Positions 44,730 to 54,773 of a stretch of 64,000 nt of DNA are shown here, one piece after another (position 1 is the first letter of the stretch; each line of letters begins with the position of its first letter). A model generated the notes under the pieces. That model searched no databases. It saw only the letters and a program-made list of their open reading frames with translations, and was not told the DNA's origin. Both the position numbers and the translations under genes were made by a program. Origin of the DNA: Phyllosticta citriasiana. Lineage: Eukaryota > Ascomycota > Dothideomycetes > Botryosphaeriales > Phyllostictaceae. The stretch is taken from positions 992,001-1,056,000 of the forward strand of contig JBBPHT010000002.1 in NCBI GenBank assembly GCA_038021145.1, written 5' to 3'.

Positions 44730-45437
44730 TTACCTGACGATGGCCTCGAACCTGTTCTTGAACCACTTGATGGTGTCGTTCTGGGTGATCTTGTGGGAGT
44801 GGCCGATCTTGCTCTGCGCGCGCCTGCGCTTGGCAACACGCTCACCGGGGCGGGTCCTGTGGAGCCTAGTCAGCCTCTTTTTTCCGACATCCGTTTCTCG
44901 CTCCTCCCGGGTGTACGCACATGCAGACGTAGAAGTCCATTCCGTAGATACCGATCGCAGGGTCGTACTTGATGCCCAAGTCGATGTGCTCGGAGATACC
45001 GAAACCGAAGTTGCCGGTCTCGGAGAAGTTGCGCTTCCTCAGCTCGTACTCCTTGACCTTGAGGCCACGCTCGAGAATCTCCTCGGCCTTGGGGCCACGG
45101 ACGGTGACGTGGACGGCGATTTTTTCGTTACGGCGGATGCCAAAGGTACGGACGGTGTAGCGGGCCTTGCCTGTAGAGTTCCATCATCAGCGGGATGCGC
45201 GGTCGAGCGGTGCGGGCGGTGCGATTCGTACTGTAGACGGGAGTTTGACCGGACAGCTGCTCAAGCACCTTGGCGGCACGGGTGAGCCTGTCACCAGACT
45301 CGCCGACGGAGATGTTGAGGACGAGCTTCTGCACCTTCAGCTCCCTCATGGGGTTCTGGCTCTTGTCCTTGTTCTCGGCCTGAAAACCTGGTCAGCATTG
45401 CGAACGAGCATCGTCTTGGATGCAGGGCGCGTACCAT
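44730..45437 (-). CDS. rpl11: 60S ribosomal protein L11 (uL5)
   Basis: Part of the large ribosomal subunit; binds 5S rRNA in the central protuberance. Four exons on the minus strand: 45435-45437 (only the ATG), 45232-45379, 44921-45170, 44730-44865; introns of 55, 61 and 55 bases. The product is 178 residues. The protein reads M, then AENKDKSQNPMRELKVQKLV, LNISVGESGDRLTRAAKVLE, SKARYTVRTFGIRRNEKIAV, ELRKRNFSETGNFGFGISEH, IDLGIKYDPAIGIYGMDFYV, and ends TIKWFKNRFEAIVR, matching uL5 throughout. The start codon is followed immediately by the GTACGC donor, an arrangement known in fungal ribosomal protein genes. It is divergent with the SmB gene and shares a 503-base promoter region. Gene intact. 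Confidence 0.97.
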
Positions 45438-45940
45438 TGTGTCTGCGAGTGTTAGTGTTGTCGGTGGTGCAGGCCGGTCGTAAACTTCGTGGTGCGAGAC
45501 TGGAGATGGTGGACAATTTTGGTGGAGAGGAGTGTGAGCCGCTAACCCTCGCTTAGCCCGACAGGGATGGCTGATTTGCCCGCCGCCAAGCCCACATCTC
45601 ACAACGACAGACGACGCAATGGACGGGCATTGGCAGCCCGGATTCTGGGAAATTTGTTCACTTAGCAGCTGTAGTAGAGCAGCATAAATCGTTGCATCAA
45701 GATCTAAGTTAAGTTGATCCGTTGACAAGCTCTTGTGTGCCTAAGGCGCAAATCCATGGCTGTCACCGCCGCCAAGATTTGCGGCGCGACTTCGGCTTCG
45801 ACGTCTTGCATCTGTATACCTTAGCTTGCCTACTGGCGCGACTGTAGGTTCATCATCAATCCGTGACCTCCACCCACCTACACCCCTTCCTCCACCCTCT
45901 ACCTACGTGCAAAGCCGTGTTCGCACGCGCCTCATCAATC
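45438..45940. promoter_or_regulatory. Shared promoter region of RPL11 and SmB
   Basis: A 503-base interval between two outward-facing start codons, so both promoters and leaders must lie here. The half next to SmB is pyrimidine-rich (45868-45905), typical of fungal leaders of highly expressed genes. I see no TATA box. Confidence 0.5.
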
Positions 45941-46886
45941 ATGGCGCAGGCTAACAAACAAGGCAAGATGGTAAGCCTCCTTTGCCTTCGCGCCGAAAGC
46001 TAGAAAGATGTCCGTTAACAGAGCCAGCTGACGCTTTTCTATGTAGCAAAACCTCGTGAGTGGACTTGAATTCACGCGTCTCCGAATTATACCTCTGACG
46101 ACCCCAGATTAACTACCGAATGCGCGCTACATTAAGTGACGGGCGCCAGATGGCCGGCCAAATGTTGGCATTCGACAAAGTAAGAGCAGGACGCGGTACA
46201 ACAGTCTGGTAATGGCGCTGACACGGAGACGCAGCACATGAACTTGGTCCTCGCCGACACTGAAGAATTCCGCCGCGTAAAGCGCAAGTCCACTAAAAGC
46301 CAGGCCCCGGGGGCTGCCGCCGCCCCGCTCGTCGAAGCCGAAGAGAAGCGAACTCTGGGTCTTACCATTGTCCGTGGAAACAACATTGTCTCTCTCTCCG
46401 TTGAGGGTCCTCCGCCGGCGGATCCGTCTACTAGACTCGGTACCGGTACTCCTGGTGGCGCGGCCGCTGCTGCGGCAACTTTGGCATCAGGACCAGGAAT
46501 CAGCAAGCCCGCTGGTAGAGGTCTTCCGGTTGGTCTCACTGGCCCTGCTGCTGGTGTTGGAGGCCCAGGCCCCGCTGGCTTCGGCAGCTTCCCTCCCCCA
46601 CAAGGTGGATTCCCAGGTGCCCCTGGTGCACCGCCCGGCTTTCCTGGACGTGGTGGTCCTGCTCCTGGAGCTCGTAAGTTTTGGATACACTGTTTATTTG
46701 GCGTCATGCTAATACTTTCTAGCCGGCTTTCCTCCTCAAGGCTTTCCGGGTGGCGCTCCTCGTAAGTGTCAAATTGGTTCAGTTGCAACACCGAATTGCT
46801 AACAATATATAGCTGGCTTCCCTCCTGGCTTTCAACCTCCTCCTGGTGGTCGTGGATTCCCCGGGGGACCTGGATTCAACAGGTAA
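45941..46886 (+). CDS. smb1: Small nuclear ribonucleoprotein SmB
   Basis: A core Sm-ring component of spliceosomal U1, U2, U4 and U5 snRNPs. Six exons (45941-45970, 46047-46055, 46108-46179, 46235-46673, 46723-46761, 46813-46886) give 220 residues. The N-terminus MAQANKQGKM joins QNL, encoded by a 9-base micro-exon, then INYRMRATLSDGRQMAGQML (Sm1 motif) and FDKHMNLVLADTEEFRRVKR. The Sm2 motif is in RTLGLTIVRGNNIVSLSVEG. The C-terminal tail is Pro/Gly-rich with repeated GFPPG- and GFPGG-type units (PPGFPGRGGPAPGAPGFPPQ), as in SmB/B' tails, and ends GGPGFNR. All five introns have consensus donors and AG acceptors in consistent phase. The gene is intact. SmD or SmN alternatives are excluded by the tail. 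Confidence 0.95.
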
Positions 46887-47450
46887 ATGGGGTCCGACTA
46901 TATCCAAACTTAAAACGAAATCCACAAGATACTCGAAATTCGGTCAAGAAGACCACGTGCCAGCCTTCTAAAGCTGGAACATGCACGCCGTGGTCGCAGG
47001 AGATTCAAAAGCGTTTGACGCATCAATTGAACACCGCGGCTTGCCCGTTGTGCACGCCCTGATGTGGCGCCGGCGGGTCGTCGGAAAAGGGACTCAGAAT
47101 TATGTATACTGGGCGTTGGGGAGGTAGAGATACCTTGCACGGGCAAATGAAGCGAAGCGGGAACAAGCATCAAATAAAACTACTTTTCAGAGCGTGAATA
47201 CACACTCCTCACGCGTTCTGGTCCAATTGCGAGCCCAGGGCATTGTTGCGGCAGTGATTCCCCACACGTGACCGACCCCGGGCCCATTTCCGCCCGAAGG
47301 CCCGCTCTCAACATCTCCAATCAGGCTTGCTCTTACCAAAGCAAGTTGCAATCGCGGAAGCCAGTGCAGTCACAGCAACCCTCAACAACCTTCCTTCGCT
47401 CCCCTTTGCCTCTCCACTCTTCCTTTAGCTCGTCAATCGATCCCATCACC
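46887..47450. other. Intergenic between SmB and MPC1
   Basis: 3' region of SmB (an AATAAA-like CAAATAAAA at about 47170) and promoter/leader of MPC1. No gene seen. Confidence 0.55.
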
Positions 47451-48383
47451 ATGGCCGCCGCGATCAAGGCTATCAATGCGAAAATCCGCTCCAACAAGGC
47501 GCTGGACTATTTCTTCTCCACTCGTACGTTTACCGCCCATCACAGCCGTCTTTCTTTTGCGCTTTTACATTTTCGCGGCCCATCGTCGCATCTCACGACG
47601 CCAAAAGGACTTGTGGTTACTCTTGGAGCGTTTGGTTCGAGCTAGATGGCTAATTTGCCGGGTTCTCCAACAGATTTCTGGGGCCCCGCGTCGAACTTCG
47701 GCATCCCGCTCGCGGCGGTGATGGACACCCAGAAGGACCCTGAAATGTAAAATCCAGTCCCTGTTTTTCGCATCGCATGCGACCATGGTCCCCTATCCCG
47801 CCGTCCGTCACTCGCGCCTGCCGCTCCCAAATTCATCGTTGTCCAGCTGAGAGGCTCTCGGGGGATAATCTGTGCCCCCACTCGGCACAGACGTCAGACG
47901 GAGTCGGCTCACACGACATCCGGAATTCTATAATCGTCGTGCAATTCAATGGCAGAAGGCGAGCGGCGGATTCTGAGGGCCACGGCGACTCTAAAAACAT
48001 TTCAAAATGGCTGAGAATTATGGTGGATGCTAACGGACGCGCTACAGCATTTCCGGCACCATGACGGGCGCCCTGACCTGCTACTCCGCCGTCTTCATGC
48101 GCTACGCCCTGGCTGTTAGCCCCAAGAACTACCTCCTCTTTGGCTGCCACTTCGTCAACTTCTCCGCACAAGCTGCGCAGGGCTACCGTTACTTGAGCTA
48201 CTGGCAGTACGTCCATCTCCACCAATTGCAGAATTGTCTCACGCGGAAGAGGGCGTCAAGGGTCATAAAACGCTAATTAATTGCTTCTCCAGCTTCGGTG
48301 GCCGGGAAAAGTCCCTCCAGAATCAGGCAAAGGACGCCGCATCGTCCGTCAAGGAGTCGGCGGAGAAGGCCCTTAAGCAGTAG
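47451..48383 (+). CDS. mpc1: Mitochondrial pyruvate carrier subunit 1
   Basis: Forms a heterodimer with MPC2/MPC3 in the inner mitochondrial membrane to import pyruvate. Four exons (47451-47523, 47674-47746, 48048-48206, 48293-48383) give 131 residues in consistent phase. The protein begins MAAAIKAINAKIRSNKALDY and continues FFSTHFWGPASNFGIPLAAV, MDTQKDPEIISGTMTGALTC, then MRYALAVSPKNYLLFGCHFV and QAAQGYRYLSYWHFGGREKS. The HFWGP and ISGTMT motifs and the three membrane segments define MPC1. The tail (residues about 112-131) is charged. A fungal MPC1 is normally 110-135 residues, so the length is usual. Gene intact. It lies convergent with PEX1. Confidence 0.95.
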
Positions 48384-48787
48384 AAAGCTTTTCGCACGGG
48401 TCGGTAGAGAGGCATACCACACGGGAGTCTTGACACGGTGGCTATGAAGACGAGGACTGCGAATTCCACACGTTTGGCAAGTGAAAAAGCATCATCCGTC
48501 CGGCTTGTTGATCATGGGATTTGTAAGATTTTTTGGCGGCGTTCCAATCACAATACCAATTTTGTAATGTACAGGTTAGCGGTGACACTCTCTAATGTTT
48601 GAGTTGGACCAGCTGATTTTGGTAGCATAATGCTGTCCTTTCTTGCCCGAAGCTTGGTGGTGCTCTCAGTAAATCGTCTGTTCAAAACATACGAAAGCTC
48701 CGTTGGCGAAAGCTTCCTAACTCCAATGACCAAAGCTGGATATAGACAAAGATCAAGGACTTCTCTCTTCCTAAGATTTATGTACTT
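48384..48787. other. Convergent 3' flanks of MPC1 and PEX1
   Basis: 405 bases between two stop codons, AT-richer than its surroundings; should hold both polyadenylation regions. Nothing else seen. Confidence 0.6.
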
Positions 48788-51700
48788 TTACATCAAACTC
48801 GTCCTCCCACCAATCTCACTCCCACCCTGCCCCGACGGCATCTCTCCACTCCTGCCAACGACAAATTCCTTGTAAATAGTCGCCAGCCTCCTCCTCTCCT
48901 GGTCGCTGATGCTGCTCCGCGTCGTTCGCAGCGAGCTCTCGAAATGCTTCCACTCAATGACGGGTTCCTTGTTGCCCTCCTCATCATCATCTTCTCCCTC
49001 CCCGCCATCCCGTTTCTTCGCGTCAATGCCGTCTTCCACATCACCGTCGGGCGAGAGGGCCGCATGCTGCAGCTGTTTCTGCCTGCGCCGCATCGCCTGC
49101 ATGCTCGCAATCTGCGCGCTAACCTTTGCACGTTCGCCCAGCGCGGCGGGACCAACAGCTTGGGTGCTCTCGTCTTCGTCGCCAAAGCGGAAGTGCATGA
49201 AGTCGACTTCCTTGCTGCCCTTTTTCCCGCCGTGCACGCCATTTTGCTGGCCCTTGCTTTTGCCGGTCTTGCGATTGGAATCGCCGCCATCGACACTCAA
49301 GTCCTGGTCGCCCAGGACGTCGTGAATGGCTTCGAGCTGTGCATTGTACGCCACTGCTTGCAGGTCCGCGCCGCTGTAGCCCTGGGTGCGGCGCGCCACT
49401 TCGCGGAGCGAGTGCTGCGTCTGCGCGTCGTCCAGGACCTCGGGCGCAACGCGCAGCTTGCGGGTCACGGCCTTGAGCACGTCAAGACGCTCCTCTTCGT
49501 CGGGCATGTCGCACAGCAGACTCTTGTCCAGACGACCTGGACGCAGCAGCGCCGGATCGATTAGGTCGGGGCGGCTGGTTGCAGCGAGAATGTATACGCC
49601 TGACAGCCCCTCGGCGCCATCCATTTGCGTGAGGAGCTGGTTGACGACGCGGTCTGTTACGCCAGTCGAGTCGTGTCCACGCTTGGGCGCGATACTGTCA
49701 AACTCGTCGAAGAATAGTACGCATGGCTTTGCTGCTTCTGCGCGCTCGAACAAGTCTCGAACGGACTTTTCGGACGCGCCGATGTACTTGTTAAGAATTT
49801 CAGGACCTTTGACGCTGATAAAGTTGAGACCGCACTCGCCAGCTACGGCAGAGGCAAGCAAGGTCTTGCCGCAACCAGGATATCCGTAGAGAAGAAGACC
49901 GGAACGAAGACGAAGAGGACATTGCGCAAAGATTGGTGCGTATGTGGTGGGGTACTGGAGAGTTTCGAGGAGAGTCTGTCGAGTCGCATGGAGGCCGCCG
50001 ATACTGTCCCAGCGCGTGGTGCTGGATTGCAAAGTGACGTTTCGCAAAGACGCTGGGGTAAAGCCATCAAGTGCCCGAGTGAAGTCTGCTTGTGTCAAAG
50101 TGACAGTCTCCGAAGATGAATCGCTGACGCTTCGTATGAGAGATTCACTGCGTGCGCGAGACACGAGGAGCACGAGGTCGCCAGGCATGTACCCATCGGT
50201 CTGGCCGGCCAGATCTAGGAAGTCAAGGGCTGGGTCTACTTGAAATTCGTCTTTGGCAGAAGAGCTGCTCGGCCTGCTCCCAGACGGAGAGCCTTCCATC
50301 CACGGGCTCTCTTCTGGTTCCGCGGTGCTCGTGCCATTAATCCTTGGTGGTTCCGGTGCATGAACGTCTGGCAAAACGAGCTCCTCCATGACTTTCCGTC
50401 TTCCTTCTTTGTTCGGAGCTTTCAGGCTTACGATTTCCCGGACGACATGACCTCCAATCACGACATTGTTGAAGGCTTCCTTGCTCTGGCCCGTAGCAAG
50501 GAGGACGACGCGCGAATCCATGGAGCAATACTGTCTCGCAATCGTGCAAATACACTCGCTGATGTGTCTGCTTCGACCATTCTCACCGCCGACCTGGAGC
50601 TCGGTCTCTGCAGGACACAGCTTGTCCAAGTCGTCAAGAATGACTACCGAACGTCCGCCTAGCCGGGCACCCCACGAAGCAACTGCAAAGAGTCTTTCGA
50701 GGGTTTCCTTTATAGTAGCTACCCGGGTCTCGTCAGTGACTAACAAGCGGCAAGGGAAGTAGGAAATGTGGGAGAGGTGTTCGTTTCGCAACCGATGCGC
50801 CAGGAGATGCGACAGGCTTGTCTTTCCAGAGCCAAGGCCACCAGTCAGGAGTACCGAGGATGATTGGGTGAGATGCGAGGTAAGCTGTTCAATAAGAGGA
50901 TCGATTCCCACGAGAGTCGGGGGTTTTTCTGGGAGACCCTCTCCAGGTGACCAGCCTTCTAGGGCGCTTGGTGGCTTGGAAATATCACCTTCAACGTCAA
51001 TGGCGAGGGCTCGTCGTTCTATTCCAATGAACCATGACGGACTGTTCTTGCTGGTCTCGGATGAATCTGAGGGTTCGAATCGCAATATCCCACCAGCCCA
51101 TTCCCACGAGCTTCCATGGACAGGCGGCAGAATCATTCCATCAGTCAAAGGACCTGCGAGAATCGAGTTGGTCTTGTCTTCCTCGTACACGCGCCTTATG
51201 TTTCGGGCAGCCTCTTCCTTTTCCTGCTTGGTTTCACCACCAAATCTAAGACCTGTCTTGTGCTGTGGCACCGAGGTACCAAACGGGAAAATCTTGAGGG
51301 TTCGGAGAGAAGTTGACTTCGAAGACGTCTTGCTGACTTGTGAAGGAGCCGGCTCGAGGCGCACCAAGCCGCCAACAACGCCTTGTGCGCCCAGAGATGC
51401 ACAGAGCGCCGAAGACAAGGCGGCGTGTTGACTGTTCGGTGCGTCGTCCCACAAGCCAAGCTTTGCGACAATACGAGTACTTGACTTTTCTCTTTCTGCC
51501 TCCTTTTGCGGATCTACGGACTCCTTGATGCCGGATGGCTTGACGACGGAGACGTATACCCAGGTGACTCCCCTGAAAGCTTTTGTGAGTTGGACATCCC
51601 TGTCGACCCAGACTTTCAATCCAGCGTTTTTAGCATCTTCTTCGTCTTCGAACCAATCTTCTGCAAGACCACGATCTACCCCGCGAAGAAATATGGCGTT

Positions 51701-52690
51701 TCGACGAGAGGGCTCCGCCTTTCCACGTCTTGTCTTCACTGTACTAGCAGTACTCCTGCCGCCTTGACTTTTGCGACCCGCACTTGCAACGCTGCGGCTG
51801 TCGCCTCTTCCAGATCTCTGACGGGTCTTGGCGGCAACGTGGACTTCAGCGTCTGGCGAGACCTTGACAAAAGGGCTCGTCGATGATGGTGCGGGCGTGA
51901 GGCCAGTTACTATGACGTTTGCGTTTGATGACAGTGAGAGATGCAGTGTCAAAGGATGGGTCGGTTGCTTTTGCGCGTCTGCAGAGGGAGTGTATCCGGG
52001 ATTGGGCAAGGCACGAACTTGCGAGAGAAAATTGAGTTCCAAGAATTGAGCATGGAGTTCAATCACTGCACATAAGTAGTTAGCTTTGGTTTCTCCAGCC
52101 AGTTTGCTTTAACCTACTCTCCCAATCTGCCGGTGTCAAGGGCTCGATGACAATTGTGTGTGCCTGAGGAGGTTCTACGTGGAGTAAGATTCCAACCTAC
52201 TAAGGCTGGTCAATGAGCGCCCTATACCGCAGGGATGAGGTGCGGTTTGTATACCTTCTGCCCTTCGCTAAGCCCAAGAAGCCGGCCGAAGGTCGCGTCC
52301 AGCTCTACGACCGACAAGTCCGATTCGCGGGGTGCTGAGCTCCCTCTACTACCAGCAATTCCATTTCTTCCGACGACAGGCGCTGGTTTGCGCTGTGCTT
52401 GCATGCCGGTCCAGCCAAAGAAAGCTGATTTTTGTACGGTGGATGCGCCATTGGGACTCGCGCCGTCGCCTGGGACAGCCTGGCGATATGTGAGCTCAAC
52501 GACGACATTTTGCGCAACCTTGGGGCGTCAGCAGAGCTTCGTGAACTGAGAGAGGGCGCGTGCTTACCGTGTTGGTGTTGACAAGCACCGAGACCAGCGA
52601 GGCGGGCAGGTTTACCAAGCAGTTGAACAGGAAGGGCAGGAGAGCAACCTCGGCCTGCAAAGCCGCTTGCTTTTTGGGCGCCGGAGCCAT
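48788..52690 (-). CDS. pex1: Peroxin-1, AAA+ ATPase of peroxisome biogenesis
   Basis: With Pex6 it forms the hexameric motor that extracts ubiquitinated Pex5 from the peroxisomal membrane. Four exons on the minus strand (52568-52690, 52255-52518, 52118-52196, 48788-52065; introns of 49, 58 and 52 bases) give 1,247 residues. The N-terminal domain begins MAPAPKKQAALQAEVALLPF and includes NCLVNLPASLVSVLVNTNTV, FFGWTGMQAQRKPAPVVGR, VVELDATFGRLLGLSEGQKV and EPLTPADWEMIELHAQFLEL. ATPase D1 has Walker A GGLGSGKTS and VVILDDLDKLCP. D2 is the canonical one: GYPGCGKTLLASAVAGECG, VLFFDEFDSIAPKRGHDS, TDRVVNQLLTQMDG and ATSRPDLIDPALLRPGRLDK. The tail is acidic/basic and ends GGRTSLM. The conserved D2 and the specific N-terminus separate it from Pex6 and Cdc48. 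Gene intact. Confidence 0.96.
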
Positions 52691-52943
52691 GAGGAAAGAA
52701 GACGGTTGTTTGCGCCGTTAGTGAGAAGTGGCATGGCGGCTTGGTGAACGTGAAGCCGCATGCGCACAGCAGGGCAGCTCTACCTCGGTTCGGTCCGCGC
52801 GCGACTCTGGCACCGACGCCTCTATGGACCGCCGTACGTGGGGCGGGGCGCTACGGCTCGCGCAGCGACTGCTTGCGCATTGAGCCATCGCGTCTCCCAG
52901 CCCATCTTCAGGTTGTTTTCTTTCCACAACAAAACAATCCACA
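52691..52943. promoter_or_regulatory. Bidirectional promoter between PEX1 and the acidic-protein gene
   Basis: Only 253 bases separate two outward start codons, so both promoters overlap here. Sequence is GC-rich with no obvious TATA box. Shared regulation is possible but not shown. Confidence 0.5.
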
Positions 52944-53740
52944 ATGCCGAAACGCAAGGTCACGCGCGCTATCAGTGCCGAAATTGTCGATGAGCCCCCG
53001 ACGAAAAAAAGGACGGCAACATTGTATGATGCTGTCGCAGGTGAATTCGCCTACCGCCGTGCAATCAACCTTGTGCTCATGTCACCCCAGGACGCGTTTC
53101 TAGCAATGGCTTCATGTTTGCAGAGCCCTTCGTTGCCAAAGACCGCGACACGACGTCCTCATCTCGCCTTCCCATCCCGCCAGAAGAAGTCCTCTTCAGG
53201 ATGAGACATGCGCCCGAGCGATTTGAAGAAAACGACCCGTATAACGCCGACAGACATCTTGAGCAACATCAGCGATTACCGGAGTCAGACCTGATCAAGG
53301 CTCTCCACGCATATACTTCCGACTACTACAATGCTTCCTTTGGGGAGGATAGCAGAGTAGATTACAGAAGCATGGACGAGACTGCGCTTTTGGCCCTTGG
53401 CATCCTTATCGAGGAAGCTGCTGCAGACTTGCTGGGCTCTACAGGTGATTTCGCTTTTATTGAAGGCGAGAACATAGACAACATTGATATGCCTCGGGCA
53501 TGGAATGGCCTGCAATGGGCTCGCAGTGTGATTGAGGGATATGGAGCCGGCACAGCTGCCCCAGAGAATCATCAACCAGAATCAGGTCCGGCGGATCCAC
53601 AAACAACACCTAAAAAGCAGCGCAGCGCCTCGAAAGGACGAGAATCAAAAATAGTCGAGCCCGAAGCAGATGACGATTCCGCAAGCGATTTCAGCCAGGA
53701 CGAAGACCTCGATGCTGACGATGAGAGCGATCCGGACTGA
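52944..53740 (+). CDS. Conserved-looking acidic nuclear protein, function unknown
   Basis: Exons 52944-53040 and 53124-53740 (83-base intron, GTGAAT donor, TTGCAG acceptor, phase 1) give 237 residues. The N-terminus MPKRKVTRAISAEIVDEPPT followed by KKR is a likely nuclear localisation signal. The middle is well ordered: PPEEVLFRMRHAPERFEEND, DRHLEQHQRLPESDLIKALH, AYTSDYYNASFGED and DETALLALGILIEEAAADLL, suggesting a conserved helical domain. The tail is disordered and strongly acidic (DDDSASDFSQDEDLDADDES). The layout (NLS, helical core, acidic tail) resembles RNA polymerase I or chromatin-associated factors, but I cannot name the family. The first ATG of the frame is used. It is divergent from PEX1 at 253 bases. 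Confidence 0.8.
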
Positions 53741-54773
53741 AATCTCGGAAGTGCTCAAAGTTCATGGTCCCGGGTTATACATTCATGAGCATCTCACCTG
53801 TCACAGTACGCGATCGATCCGCGTTCCTCAACACTGCGTCAAAAGCAGCAGTAAAGTATCAAGCAATGAGCCCGATGGGTCTAATCCCAAGGTTTTCACC
53901 GGCCCGGTCACGACACTAGTCAATACCGCCGGCACTGTCCGTGTTGACGTTCACGCTACCTCCACATCGGCAGATCGGCGTGATACACGCGATTCGACCG
54001 AGCCGAACCTTTTCTCTCGCCGACTCGCGACGCTCTTCCGCTGTATTCGGATGTCTTCACGTGCAGATCGACTTTTTTGCAAGACTTTTGGAGATACATA
54101 GTAGCCTCGAAAGCTTCTGCCTGTTCTCGCTAAGACATGGGGTCCGCCGTGGTCTGACTTGTTTGACAAGTCTAGCCACATCTGGAAATTTTACACCGCC
54201 TTCACAGACCAAGTGGATCTTTGCTTTCGAGCCTCGCATAGACCTGTCCAAAACCCCCTCGGGGAAGGCTGGAAAGGGGGTTGGAGGTAAAAGCTGAACA
54301 GAACATCAGCGCCGCTTCTCAGCGATAGAAACTTGTGCTTCGCGAGAACGAACTGCTCAGAGGCGCAGACAGGCAACGAATGTCTGGCTTCCTCGCTCCA
54401 CAACGAGACTGAAGCAGAGGCAGTCTGACTAGCCGGTGGCACGATCCGAACGCGCCCAGCTCTGCTTTCACAACTGCATCTTTCCCCACTCCAAAGTCTA
54501 GCTATTCCACATGAGCTCGTTACAAAGCCCGTGCCCACTAGTCTAGACGGCATGTTGGCCTGGCATGCGGTCCCGTTGGTGCTCTGGGCTGTTGGACTCT
54601 CGCGAGACGAGAAGTGTCCAAGCCAGCCATGAGTTCAAGCGGAAAAAAAATGTGGGAAGATGTATCAATGTCACAAACATGCTTGCAGTCTCTTGCTGTT
54701 CAAAATTTTGATCAAATTCAATTTTTCCAACAATTCAAAACTTCTCCCTCGTTCATCTCCTTTTGCAGTCAAT
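53741..54773. other. Intergenic, 1 kb
   Basis: 3' region of the acidic-protein gene and leader/promoter of the transporter pseudogene. The last 100 bases before its ATG are AT-rich and pyrimidine-rich. No gene supported. Confidence 0.55.
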
